Source of the DNA: DATJLY01 sp035604615
GTDB taxonomy: Bacteria; Pseudomonadota; Alphaproteobacteria; ATCC43930; CGMCC-115725
Assembly: GCA_035604615.1 (NCBI GenBank)
Contig: DATNID010000044.1
Coordinates: forward strand, 133,527-197,526
DNA: 64,000 nucleotides
Direction of reading: 5' to 3'
Made by a program: the position numbers and the translations under genes. Positions 8,027-16,721 of the stretch are shown here, piece after piece. How positions within the stretch are numbered: position 1 is the stretch's first letter; the number at the start of each line of letters is the position of its first letter. The notes beneath the pieces are model-generated. The model did not search any database. It was not told the origin of the DNA and was given only the letters and a program-made list of their open reading frames with translations.

Positions 8027-9375
8027 GCGAAGCCAGGCCGTGGCCGCAGGCGCCGACTGCGCGCCGGCGCCTCATCACCATGGACGGTTCGTTCACCGCC
8101 GACGCGGCGCTGCAGCGGCCGGATCGGTATGCATTCCTTAGCGCGGCGACCGAGCGCCGCCCTGCCATCGCCCGCGGGGCTGGCTTTTCGTTCGCGGCGG
8201 CTAGCTTCGGCGCCGGCGCGGTGACAGTGGACTTCACCGCGTTCGACCGGATCCTCGCGTTCGATGCCGCTAGCGGTATCGTCGAGATGGAGGCGGGCGC
8301 TCGGCTCGGCGCGCTCTTCTGCTTCCTCACAGCGCGCGGGTTCTATCTGCCGGTCCAGCCGGGCCATTTCTCGATCACTGTGGGCGGCGCCATCGCCGCC
8401 GATGTCCACGGCAAAAATCCGGCACGCGAGGGGACGTTCCTGGCGCAAGTCCGATCGCTGCGCCTATTCCATCCGGCTCACGGCATGGTCGAGGCATCGA
8501 CGACGCAGAACGGTGATCTGTTCCGCGCGACTTGCGGCGGTTACGGTCTGACCGGCGTGATCGTGTCTGCGCGGCTCGAGGCCCAGCCCATCCCCGGCGA
8601 CACGCTGACGCTCGCCATCCACCCGGTCGCGACCGCGCGCGAAGGGGCGGAGCGGCTGCGCGAATGGTCGACGACCCACGACCTCGTCTACGCGTGGCAC
8701 GATTTCGCTAGGCCCGGCGTCGAATTTGGCCGCGGCGCGGCCATCGTGGCGAAGTTCAGCGGCAAGCGCGGAGTCCGAACGGAAGCCGCCTTGCGGCCAA
8801 GCCGCTTCTCGCCCGAGCGGCGCGCACGCCTACCGCTCTCGCTAATCACGCCATGGACGGTCCGCTGTATCAATCGGGTCTACTCGATGAAGCTGCGCCG
8901 TTCCGAGGGACCGACAACGCTCGCAGCTGCGCTGTATCCGACTGCATCCAGCGAGCCCTATCTCGCGCTGTTCGGCCGCAGTGGATTTCACGAGACGCAA
9001 GCGATCATTCCCGACGCGCGCTATGGTGAATATGTCGACGAGCTACGCGCGCTAGTCCAGCGTAGCGGTGTCACGATCGCGCTCGGCGTCGCCAAACCGT
9101 TCGCCGGCGCATCGGATCATCTGCGCTTCACCGGCGACGGGATCAGCCTGGCGCTCCATGTCGCGCGCGACGCCCGCGCGAGTGCGTTCCTGGCCGAACT
9201 CGACCGGCTCGTGATCGCGGCTGGCGCGCGGCCCAATATCATCAAGGATTCTCGCTTGCCGCGAGCCATCGTCGAGACCGCCTATCCCGATTACCAGCAG
9301 TTTAGGGCGGCGCTGCGACGATGGGACCCGGAGCGCCTGTTTCGCTCCGAACTTTCGGCGCGGCTCGGGCTCTGA
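8023..9375 (+). CDS. dprE1: DprE1-like FAD-dependent polyprenyl-phosphate ribose 2'-oxidase
   Basis: About 450 residues. VAO/PCMH-fold flavoprotein. ARGAGFSFAAASFG and ITVGGAIAADVHGKNP form the FAD-binding half, and GGYGLTGVI is the typical follow-on. The C-terminus matches mycobacterial DprE1 as I remember it: ELDR, then K408 in IKDSR (equivalent to catalytic K418) and RRWDPERLFRSELSARLGL. DprE1 oxidises decaprenyl-phospho-ribose at C2' so that DprE2 can reduce it to the arabinose form. The residue aligned with Cys387, the benzothiazinone target, appears to be Ser375. The start is uncertain: GTG 8023 overlaps the previous stop, with GTG 8008 and ATG 8080 as alternatives. The SDR gene follows after one base. 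Confidence 0.75.
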   Translation: MSEARPWPQAPTARRRLITMDGSFTADAALQRPDRYAFLSAATERRPAIARGAGFSFAAASFGAGAVTVDFTAFDRILAFDAASGIVEMEAGARLGALFCFLTARGFYLPVQPGHFSITVGGAIAADVHGKNPAREGTFLAQVRSLRLFHPAHGMVEASTTQNGDLFRATCGGYGLTGVIVSARLEAQPIPGDTLTLAIHPVATAREGAERLREWSTTHDLVYAWHDFARPGVEFGRGAAIVAKFSGKRGVRTEAALRPSRFSPERRARLPLSLITPWTVRCINRVYSMKLRRSEGPTTLAAALYPTASSEPYLALFGRSGFHETQAIIPDARYGEYVDELRALVQRSGVTIALGVAKPFAGASDHLRFTGDGISLALHVARDARASAFLAELDRLVIAAGARPNIIKDSRLPRAIVETAYPDYQQFRAALRRWDPERLFRSELSARLGL

Positions 9376-9376
9376 C

Positions 9377-10108
9377 ATGCGCAGCCTCGTCTTCGGCGCA
9401 TCGGCTGGCCTCGGACGAGCGCTTGCCCGCGCGTTCGCGGCGCGGGGCCATGCTCTCGTCCTGCTCGCGCGCGACGAGCGTGACCTCGAAGCCGAGGCGA
9501 AGCATCTCCGCACAGTCCATGGGACGCAGGTCGAGTGGCATGCGGTCGACGCGACCGATCCGGCGAAGGTAGTGCAGGTGCTGGCGTCCTTGGCGCGCGA
9601 GCCGCCCGTGTCGAATCTCGTCTTTCCGCTTGGCATGGCGTTCGCGGGCGATGATGGCGCCTTGCCGCTTGCCGCGACGGTCGCGCTCGTCAACGCCAAT
9701 CTCATCAGCGTCATGGCGACAGTCGGCGTGTTCCTGCCAGCGATGCTGGCGGGCAATCTCGGCAACGTCGTCGGCATCGGTTCGGTCGCGGCGCTGCGGG
9801 GGCGAAGCAATAACGTCGCTTACGCCGCCGCCAAGCGCGGACTCGAGAGTTATTTCGAAAGCCTGCGCCACCGCACCGCCGCCACAGGCGTCCGCGTGCA
9901 ATTCTATCGCCTCGGCTATCTCGACACGCAGCTTACGTTCGGCAAACGCCTGCCCTTTCCCTTGGCGTCACCCCAACCGGTCGCCGAGCGCGTCGCGCGG
10001 GGGCTGGGTCGCGATCTCGGCTGCGTCACCACGCCGGCCTACTGGCGCGCGGTCGGCGTCGCGGTACGGTGTCTCCCGTGGCCGATTTTCCGGCGCCTCA
10101 AGTTCTAA
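9377..10108 (+). CDS. dprE2: DprE2-like short-chain dehydrogenase/reductase
   Basis: 243 residues. Classical SDR: GASAGLG at residues 7-13 binds NAD(P)H, N106/N108 lie in the NANL block, and the catalytic triad is S136 (GIGSVA), Y149 and K153 (YAAAK). Alone it would be called only an SDR. Directly behind a DprE1-like oxidase, with a one-base gap, it is best read as DprE2, which reduces the 2'-keto intermediate to polyprenyl-phospho-arabinose. The C-terminal tail WRAVGVAVRCLPWPIFRRLKF is hydrophobic and basic and may sit on the membrane, which would suit a lipid-linked substrate. Confidence 0.7.
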   Translation: MRSLVFGASAGLGRALARAFAARGHALVLLARDERDLEAEAKHLRTVHGTQVEWHAVDATDPAKVVQVLASLAREPPVSNLVFPLGMAFAGDDGALPLAATVALVNANLISVMATVGVFLPAMLAGNLGNVVGIGSVAALRGRSNNVAYAAAKRGLESYFESLRHRTAATGVRVQFYRLGYLDTQLTFGKRLPFPLASPQPVAERVARGLGRDLGCVTTPAYWRAVGVAVRCLPWPIFRRLKF

Positions 10109-10115
10109 GCGCCTC

Positions 10116-11474
10116 ATGACGGCCGCGATTCGCCAGCGCATCCTCCGATTCGCCGTTCCCGCCGCGGGGCTCGGCATGCTCGCCGCCTTTGCCCTTCTCT
10201 ACCGGTTCGATGCGGCGGATTATGACTGTATCCTAAGGTACGTCGGGCTCCATCCGTTCCGCTACCCATTTCTCGATCTTCAATACGTGCTGGCGGTCGT
10301 CGATTGCTCGCAGCGCGGCATCGACGTCTACGTGGTGACCCCGTGCGATGTGCTCGGCCGACCAATGGGCTATTCGCCGCTGTGGCTGCGCGCCACGTTC
10401 CTGCCGGGGGAGGCATGGTCCGGCCCGCTCGGTTTCGCGGTCGTGACCGCGTTTTTCGTGTCGCTCGGGCTGCTGTCGCGGCCGCGCTCCGGATGGGAGG
10501 TTTTGGTCACTCTCATCGCCACGTTGTCGCCGGTGACGGCCTTCGCAGTCGAACGAGCCAATGTCGACGTCATCATGTTTCTGTTGGCGATGGGGGCGGG
10601 AATCTTGCTGTTGGGCCCGTGGCGCCGGCGGGTCGGCGGCTACACGGTGATCCTGTTCGCGGGACTGCTCAAGTTCTACCCGCTCGCACTCCTGATCCTG
10701 TCGCTGCGCGAGCGGCCGCGGACGTTCCTGGCGGTGAACGGCATATGTGCGGCGGCGATTCTGACCTTCGTCGCCGCGGTCGCCGCCGAGCTCAGCGCGA
10801 TGGCGCCCAACATCCCGCACGGCGTCTATTTCTCCGACCTGTTCGGCGCCGAGATACTGCCCGGCGGCATCATTCAGATCCTGGCGTCGGCAACTCACCC
10901 CGCGACCGACTCGGTAGAGACGCGCGCGGTCAACCTGGCGCTGGTCGCGACGCTGTTCGCAATGCTGTTCCTGCAGATGGCGCGCGGCTTGATTCGCATC
11001 GTCCAGTGGGGCCAATTTCGCGATGCATTGACACATCTGCCGGAGCATGAGCGGATGTTCCTCTTGGTCGGTGCGGCGCTTGTCAGTGGCTGCTTCTTCG
11101 GCGGCCAAAGCGTCGGCTACCGCGGCATTCATCTGTTGTTTGCGTTGCCGGCCTTCATTCTGCTGGCGCGCGCGACGGAGGATGCCCGCGTGCGTGCCAC
11201 GTCCCGCGCCGCGTGCATTCTGGTTGTCGTGCTGATGTGGCACGGATTTTTCCCCTGGTACGGGATTCTCGATCGCGCCGGCGCGCCCTGGCCCGGCGCT
11301 GTCCTGCAATTGGTGCCGTGGCTGGTGCGCGAGATCGTGTGGTGGTATGTCGCTACCTTGCTTTTGGCGATTCTGATCTGCTTCGCTGCGGACCGGTTCG
11401 GCTTCGCGCCGCGGTTCGATCTGTCGGCGGGGGTCGCGGACACGTATCGTTGGTGGCGCGGACAGCGGGGGTGA
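10116..11474 (+). CDS. GT87-like (DUF2029) membrane glycosyltransferase
   Basis: 452 residues with about ten hydrophobic helices. The motif ERANVDVIMFLLA and the following LLKFYPLALL are typical of the GT87/DUF2029 polyprenyl-phosphate-dependent mannosyl- or arabinosyltransferase family (GT-C fold), whose active site faces the periplasm. The donor is a lipid-linked sugar, here probably the product of the preceding DprE pair; the acceptor is unknown. The open frame extends upstream to 9630 inside the SDR gene, but conserved sequence starts at ATG 10116 (MTAAIRQRILRF), 7 bases after the SDR stop. Confidence 0.7.
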   Translation: MTAAIRQRILRFAVPAAGLGMLAAFALLYRFDAADYDCILRYVGLHPFRYPFLDLQYVLAVVDCSQRGIDVYVVTPCDVLGRPMGYSPLWLRATFLPGEAWSGPLGFAVVTAFFVSLGLLSRPRSGWEVLVTLIATLSPVTAFAVERANVDVIMFLLAMGAGILLLGPWRRRVGGYTVILFAGLLKFYPLALLILSLRERPRTFLAVNGICAAAILTFVAAVAAELSAMAPNIPHGVYFSDLFGAEILPGGIIQILASATHPATDSVETRAVNLALVATLFAMLFLQMARGLIRIVQWGQFRDALTHLPEHERMFLLVGAALVSGCFFGGQSVGYRGIHLLFALPAFILLARATEDARVRATSRAACILVVVLMWHGFFPWYGILDRAGAPWPGAVLQLVPWLVREIVWWYVATLLLAILICFAADRFGFAPRFDLSAGVADTYRWWRGQRG

Positions 11475-11824
11475 TCGCATCCATGGCGGCAGCACGCTAT
11501 TTCGTTCTCGCCTTCGCCATCGCGCTCGGCGTCGCGGGACAGGTCTGCCTCAAGACGGGCGCCGAGAGCCCGAGCTTCGCAGGGCAGTTCCTGTCGCCCT
11601 GGTCGATCATCGGCCTCGGCTGCTACGCGCTGGCGGCTTTTTCCTACATGGTGTCGATCCGCTATATTCCGCTCTCGATCGCGTATCCCAGCGTGGCGCT
11701 CGGCTATATCGTGGTGGCGGCGATCGCCCATGTGCTGTGGCGCGAGGAACTGAATGCCGTCAATCTGGGCGGGATGGGTCTCATCGTCGTGGGCGTCGCT
11801 CTTCTCCACATCCGCTTCGCGTGA
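11471..11824 (+). CDS. SMR-family small membrane protein, possible lipid-sugar flippase
   Basis: 113-117 residues and four membrane helices. Starts are GTG 11471, overlapping the previous stop as GTGA, or ATG 11483. The fold is that of the small multidrug resistance/EamA group, but the proton- and drug-binding Glu14 of EmrE is replaced by Gly in the aligned block ALGVAGQVCLK, as in ArnE/ArnF-type subunits that flip lipid-linked aminoarabinose. As the last gene of the cassette it is a good candidate for moving the polyprenyl-phosphate sugar across the membrane. That role is inferred from context and the missing Glu. Confidence 0.65.
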   Translation: MIASMAAARYFVLAFAIALGVAGQVCLKTGAESPSFAGQFLSPWSIIGLGCYALAAFSYMVSIRYIPLSIAYPSVALGYIVVAAIAHVLWREELNAVNLGGMGLIVVGVALLHIRFA

Positions 11825-11830
11825 GGACCG

Positions 11831-13504
11831 GTGCTATTGGGCCTCACCATCCGCGATGTCGTGCTGATCGACCGGCTCGATCTCAGCCTGCGGCCCGGCC
11901 TGTGCGTGCTGACGGGCGAGACCGGCGCCGGCAAATCGATCCTGCTCGACGCGCTGGGGCTGGCGCTCGGCGTGCGCGCGGAAAGCGGCCTCGTCCGCCC
12001 CGGCGCCGAGCAGGCGGTGGTGAGCGCGGAGTTCGCGCTGCCTCCGCACCACCCGGTGCGCGCGCTCCTCGCCGAGGCCGGGATCGCGTGCGAGGGCGAC
12101 ACGCTGGTGCTGCGCCGCATCGTCAACGCCGACGGCAGGAGCCGCGCCCTCATCGACGACCAGCCGGCCAGCATCGGCCTGCTGCGCCAGGCAGGCGAAA
12201 GGCTGGTCGAGATCGAGGCGCAGTTCGCGGAGCGCGGCCTGCTCGATCCCGCCAATCATCGCGCCGCGCTCGACGCCTATGCCGGCAACGGCACGGCACT
12301 TGCCGCGCTCGACGCCGCGTGGGACGCGTGGCGCGGCCGCATCAAGGAGCGCGACGCGGCCACTACAGCGCTGGTGGCGGCGCGCGCCGACGAGGATTAC
12401 CTGCGCCATGCGCTGGCCGAGCTCGACGCGCTCGCGCCCGATTCGGGCGAGGAGGCGACGCTCGCCGACCAGCGCGCGCTGCTGATGAACCGCGAGCGGC
12501 TGATCGAGGCGATCGAGGCGTCGCTTCACGAGTTGCGCGGCGACCACGGCGCCGAGCGCGCACTCAACGCCGCCGCGCGCCAGCTCGCGCGGATCGGCGA
12601 CAAGGCGATGGGCCGGCTCGATGTCGCGCAATCGGCCTTGGAGCGTGCCGCGGTCGAGACCGGCGAGGCGATCGCCGGTCTCGAGGCCGAGACGCGCGCG
12701 CTCGACGGCGACGCGGCCGGGCTGGACCGCATCGAGGAGCGGCTCTTCGCGCTCCGAGCCTTGGCGCGCAAGCATTCGGTCGCGGTCGCGGCGCTCCCCG
12801 AGCTGCGCGCCGAGATGGCACGCCGGATCGCGACGCTCGACGACGGTGGCGAGCGCGTGAAGGCGCTCGAGCGCCGCGTCGCCGAGGCGCGCGACGCCTA
12901 TATCGCGGCGGCGGCTACGGTGACCCGCGCGCGCCGCCGCGCCGCGCGCGCGCTCGACGCGGCGGTGACGAAGGAGCTGCCGCCGCTCCGGCTCGAGAAG
13001 GCGCGCTTCGCCACGATGCTGACGCCGCTCGGCGAAGGCGAGTGGGGCAGTCATGGCGCCGAGCGCGTCCATTTCGAGGTCGCGACCAACCCGGGCGTGC
13101 CGGCGGGACCGCTGGCACGCATCGCCTCGGGCGGCGAGCTGGCGCGTTTCATGCTGGCGCTCAAGGTGGTTCTGGCGCAGAGCTCGGCAGTGCCGACGCT
13201 GGTCTTCGACGAGGTCGACAGCGGCATCGGCGGCGCCGCGGCGGCGGCCGTCGGCGAGCGGCTACACCGCCTGGCGCAGACGCTGCAGGTGCTGGTGGTG
13301 ACGCATTCGCCGCAAGTCGCCGCGCGCGGCGCGCATCATTGGCGCGTCACCAAGCGCGAGGACAAGCGCGGCGCGGCAACGCGCGTCGACGCGCTCGACG
13401 ACGAGGCGCGGCGCGAGGAGATCGCACGCATGCTGTCGGGCGCGTCGGTGACGGCGGAGGCGCGCGCCGCCGCCGCGAGCCTGATCGCCGGAGCCATGCC
13501 GTGA
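11831..13504 (+). CDS. recN: DNA repair protein RecN
   Basis: 557 residues with a GTG start. RecN is an SMC-like ATPase used in double-strand break repair. Walker A GETGAGKS (29-36) lies near the N-terminus, coiled-coil arms fill the middle (about 170-390), and the signature and Walker B are near the end (IASGGELARFMLALK, then PTLVFDEVDSGIGG). Gene order bamD-recN-ligA is conserved in the class once the six-gene insert is ignored. The stop overlaps the ligA GTG start. Confidence 0.95.
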   Translation: MLLGLTIRDVVLIDRLDLSLRPGLCVLTGETGAGKSILLDALGLALGVRAESGLVRPGAEQAVVSAEFALPPHHPVRALLAEAGIACEGDTLVLRRIVNADGRSRALIDDQPASIGLLRQAGERLVEIEAQFAERGLLDPANHRAALDAYAGNGTALAALDAAWDAWRGRIKERDAATTALVAARADEDYLRHALAELDALAPDSGEEATLADQRALLMNRERLIEAIEASLHELRGDHGAERALNAAARQLARIGDKAMGRLDVAQSALERAAVETGEAIAGLEAETRALDGDAAGLDRIEERLFALRALARKHSVAVAALPELRAEMARRIATLDDGGERVKALERRVAEARDAYIAAAATVTRARRRAARALDAAVTKELPPLRLEKARFATMLTPLGEGEWGSHGAERVHFEVATNPGVPAGPLARIASGGELARFMLALKVVLAQSSAVPTLVFDEVDSGIGGAAAAAVGERLHRLAQTLQVLVVTHSPQVAARGAHHWRVTKREDKRGAATRVDALDDEARREEIARMLSGASVTAEARAAAASLIAGAMP

Positions 13505-15609
13505 GCGGCAAGGAAAAGCCGGAGCGCGCCGTCGCCGATCTCACCGCGGCGCAAGCCAAGGTCGAGCTGAAGCGGCTCGCGGCCGAGATCGCGCACCACG
13601 ACCGCCTCTACTATGAGAAGGACGCGCCGGCGATCGCCGACAGCGCGTACGACGCGCTGCGCCGGCGCAACGCGGCGATCGAGCGCCGTTTCCCGGACTT
13701 GGTTCTGCCGGAAAGTCCATCGCGCAAGGTCGGCGCCGCGCCGGCATCGGGCTTCGCCAAGGTGCAGCATCCGACCCCGATGCTGTCGCTCGAGAATGCC
13801 TTCGACGAGGAGGAAGTGCGCGCCTTCTTCAAGACGATCCGCAATTTCTTCCGCGCCCCCGAGGATGTGAAGCGGGTCGAGGAAGCGTCGATCGAGACGA
13901 TGGCGGAGCCCAAAATCGACGGGCTTTCGGCCTCGATCCGCTACCAGCGCGGCAAGCTCGTGCTCGGCGCCACGCGCGGCGACGGCGTCACCGGCGAGGA
14001 CATCACCGCGAATATCCGCACGCTTGCGACCGTGCCCAAGGAGCTTCACGGCAGCGGCTGGCCCAGCATCATCGAGGTGCGCGGCGAGGTCTACATGGAG
14101 CATCCTGGCTTCGCCGCGCTCAACGCGGAGCGCGAGAAGGACGGCGAGCCGGTATTCGCCAATCCGCGCAATGCCGCCGCGGGCTCGCTGCGCCAGCTCG
14201 ACCCGGGCATCACCGCGCGCCGGCCGCTCAAGTTCTTCGCCTATGCCTGGGGCGAGGCGAGCCATCCCTTCGCCAAGACGCATGCGGAAGCGCTGAAGCA
14301 CATCAGGCAGTGGGGCTTCGTGGTGAATCCGAATTGCCGGCTGTGCCACGGCGTCGACGATTTGCTCGCCTTCCATCGCGACATGGAGGCGACGCGGGCG
14401 AAGCTGCCCTACGACATCGACGGCGTCGTCTACAAGGTCAACGATCTCGAGCTCGAGGAGCGGCTGGGCTTCGTGTCGCGCGCGCCGCGCTGGGCGCTGG
14501 CGCATAAATTCCCGGCGGAGCAGGCGCAGACGGTGTTGAAGGCGATCCGCATCCAAGTCGGACGGCGCGGCACCCTGACGCCGGTGGCCGATTTGGAGCC
14601 CGTCACGGTGGGCGGCGTCGTGGTGCAGCACGCGACCTTGCACAACGAGGACGAGATCGAGCGCAAGGACATCCGCGAACGCGACACGGTCGTGATCCAG
14701 CGCGCCGGAGACGTCATCCCGCAGGTGGTATCCGTCGTGCTGGAGCGCCGTCCGCGCGACAGCAAGAAGTTCAGGTTTCCGCACCGATGCCCCATCTGCA
14801 ACAGCATCGCCGTGCGCGAGGAGGGCGAGGCGGCGTGGCGCTGCACCGGCGGGCTCATCTGCGCGGCGCAGGCGGTCGAGCGCTTGCGCCATTTCGTGTC
14901 GCGCGACGCGTTCGACATCGAGGGCATGGGCGAGAAACACGTGCAGGCGTTCTGGGAAGACAAGCTGGTGCGCTCGCCGGCCGACATCTTCCGCCTGAAG
15001 GTCGAGGACCTCGCGGAGCGCGAAGGCTGGGGCGAGACCAGCGCCAAAAAGCTGATCGACGCCATCGCCGCGCGGCGCATCATTTCGCTCGACCGGTTCA
15101 TCTATGCGCTGGGAATTCCCCAGGTCGGCGAGGCGACGGCGAAGCTCTTGGCGCGGCACTACCGTTCGTTCGAGCGATGGCGCGCGTCAATGAAGGAAGC
15201 GGCCGATCCCGACAGCGAGGCGTGGCGCGAGCTCAATGCCGTCCACGGCATCGGCGAGGACATGGCCGCCGACATCGTCGGGTTCTTCGCCGAGAAGCAC
15301 AACGCGCAGATCCTCGACGATCTGGCGCGGGAGCATGTGCGCGTGCTCGACTACGAGGCGCCGCGCGCGGCCTCGTCCTCGCCGCTCGCCGGCAAGACCA
15401 TCGTTTTCACCGGCACGCTCGAAGCCATGTCGCGCTCGGAGGCGAAGAGCCGCGCCGAAACCCTGGGCGCGGCAGTGACCTCGACCGTCTCGAGCAAGAC
15501 CGATTATCTCGTGGTCGGCGCCGATGCCGGCTCTAAGGCGGACAAGGCCAAGGCGCTGGGGGTCAAGACCCTGACCGAAGCCGAGTGGCTGGCCCTCGCG
15601 CGCGGATGA
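13501..15609 (+). CDS. ligA: NAD-dependent DNA ligase LigA
   Basis: 702 residues with GTG 13501 overlapping the recN stop. LigA seals nicks in duplex DNA using NAD. Domains in order: Ia (HHDRLYYEKDAPAIADSAYD), adenylation domain with the AMP-lysine K138 in EPKIDG, OB fold, four-cysteine zinc finger (CPIC ... CTGGLIC), helix-hairpin-helix repeats, and a C-terminal BRCT domain starting about PLAGKTIVFTGTLE. The open frame runs 1.7 kb further upstream in the recN shadow and is not real there. Confidence 0.97.
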   Translation: MSGKEKPERAVADLTAAQAKVELKRLAAEIAHHDRLYYEKDAPAIADSAYDALRRRNAAIERRFPDLVLPESPSRKVGAAPASGFAKVQHPTPMLSLENAFDEEEVRAFFKTIRNFFRAPEDVKRVEEASIETMAEPKIDGLSASIRYQRGKLVLGATRGDGVTGEDITANIRTLATVPKELHGSGWPSIIEVRGEVYMEHPGFAALNAEREKDGEPVFANPRNAAAGSLRQLDPGITARRPLKFFAYAWGEASHPFAKTHAEALKHIRQWGFVVNPNCRLCHGVDDLLAFHRDMEATRAKLPYDIDGVVYKVNDLELEERLGFVSRAPRWALAHKFPAEQAQTVLKAIRIQVGRRGTLTPVADLEPVTVGGVVVQHATLHNEDEIERKDIRERDTVVIQRAGDVIPQVVSVVLERRPRDSKKFRFPHRCPICNSIAVREEGEAAWRCTGGLICAAQAVERLRHFVSRDAFDIEGMGEKHVQAFWEDKLVRSPADIFRLKVEDLAEREGWGETSAKKLIDAIAARRIISLDRFIYALGIPQVGEATAKLLARHYRSFERWRASMKEAADPDSEAWRELNAVHGIGEDMAADIVGFFAEKHNAQILDDLAREHVRVLDYEAPRAASSSPLAGKTIVFTGTLEAMSRSEAKSRAETLGAAVTSTVSSKTDYLVVGADAGSKADKAKALGVKTLTEAEWLALARG

Positions 15610-15700
15610 CTGCGCGCCGAGATTTCGCTTGGACGGCGTCGCGATTGCCGATTACGCTCCGGAGGAAAAATCGCTCGCAAACGCAACCGGGGGGATTCAA

Positions 15701-16714
15701 ATGAAACGTGCGCTCTGGACCGGCCTCGTCGCCGCAGCAGCGATCGCCGCTTGGATTGCGGGCGCCTCGGCCGACGAGCTGGTGCTGAAATTCGCGACCC
15801 TCGACATACCGGACGCGCATTTGAATGTCCGCATCCATCACCCCTGGGCCGAACGGATCAACCAGGCAGCCAACGGCCTCTTCCGCATCCAGGTGTTCGA
15901 CGGCGCGTCGATCGCCAACCAGGGCAACGTCTACGAGCGCGTGACCAGCGACGTGGCGCAGATCGGCTGGGGCCTGCCGGACCTCGTCGCCGGCAAGTTC
16001 AAGCTCACCAGCGTCGTCTCGCTGCCCTATCTGTCCGACAGCTCGGAGACGGCGTCGGTCGCGTTCTGGCGGCTCTACAAGTCGGGCCTGCTCGACAAGG
16101 AATTCGACAACATCGTGCCGCTCAAGTTGATCGTGTTTCCGCAGTCCGGCCTGCAATTTCCCGAGCCGCCGAAGACGCTCGACAATCTCGACGGATTGAA
16201 GATCGTGGTCGGCAGCAAGATCGCCTCGGACATCGTCCGCGCGCTGGGCGGCGCGCCACTGGCGTTCCGCATCGACCAGTATTACGAGGTGCTGCAGCGC
16301 GGCACCGCCGACGGGGTGGAAGTGGGATGGACGGCGTTTCAGCCCTTCAAGCTCGCGGACGTGACGCACTACCATCTCGACGTGCCGCTCGGCAGCGCGC
16401 CGGGCTACGTGTTCATGGCGCGCAAGGAATGGGATTCGCTGCCCGAGGCGGTGCGCAAGGTCCTGCTCGACAATTCCGGCGAGAAGGAAAGCCGCGCCTT
16501 CGGCCAGTTCTGGGACCAGGTGGTGAAGGAAGGCGCGGAAACGACCCTGAAGGACCCGCGCCACAAGTCGCTGAAGCTCACGGCGGCGCAGAACAAGGAT
16601 TGGCAGACGCGCCTCGACGCCGTCACCGCGGAGTGGGCCAAGAGCCTGCCCGGCGGCGACAAGGTGCTGGCGACCTATCGCGACCTGCTCGCCAAGGTGA
16701 AGGCCGGCGGCTGA
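15701..16714 (+). CDS. TRAP transporter substrate-binding protein (DctP type)
   Basis: 337 residues. A signal peptide (MKRALWTGLVAAAAIAAWIAGASA) is followed by a DctP-family periplasmic domain with typical features: LNVRIHHPWAERINQAANG, GAPLAFRIDQYYEVLQRGTADGVEVGWTAF, and a C-terminal helical region. These proteins bind organic acids and feed a DctQ/DctM permease. No dctQM genes lie nearby, so it is an orphan. ATG 15701 is chosen because the upstream 24 in-frame codons do not look like part of a signal peptide; GGAGG lies at 15661, too far to be its ribosome site. Confidence 0.8.
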   Translation: MKRALWTGLVAAAAIAAWIAGASADELVLKFATLDIPDAHLNVRIHHPWAERINQAANGLFRIQVFDGASIANQGNVYERVTSDVAQIGWGLPDLVAGKFKLTSVVSLPYLSDSSETASVAFWRLYKSGLLDKEFDNIVPLKLIVFPQSGLQFPEPPKTLDNLDGLKIVVGSKIASDIVRALGGAPLAFRIDQYYEVLQRGTADGVEVGWTAFQPFKLADVTHYHLDVPLGSAPGYVFMARKEWDSLPEAVRKVLLDNSGEKESRAFGQFWDQVVKEGAETTLKDPRHKSLKLTAAQNKDWQTRLDAVTAEWAKSLPGGDKVLATYRDLLAKVKAGG

Positions 16715-16721
16715 GCCGCGG

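Noticed and set aside
11471..11824. Multidrug efflux pump (EmrE type)
   Set aside because: The required membrane glutamate is absent and the context is lipid-sugar synthesis.
13336..15159. 607-codon minus-strand frame opposite ligA
   Set aside because: Shadow of ligA with Arg/Asp/His-rich composition and no recognisable domain.
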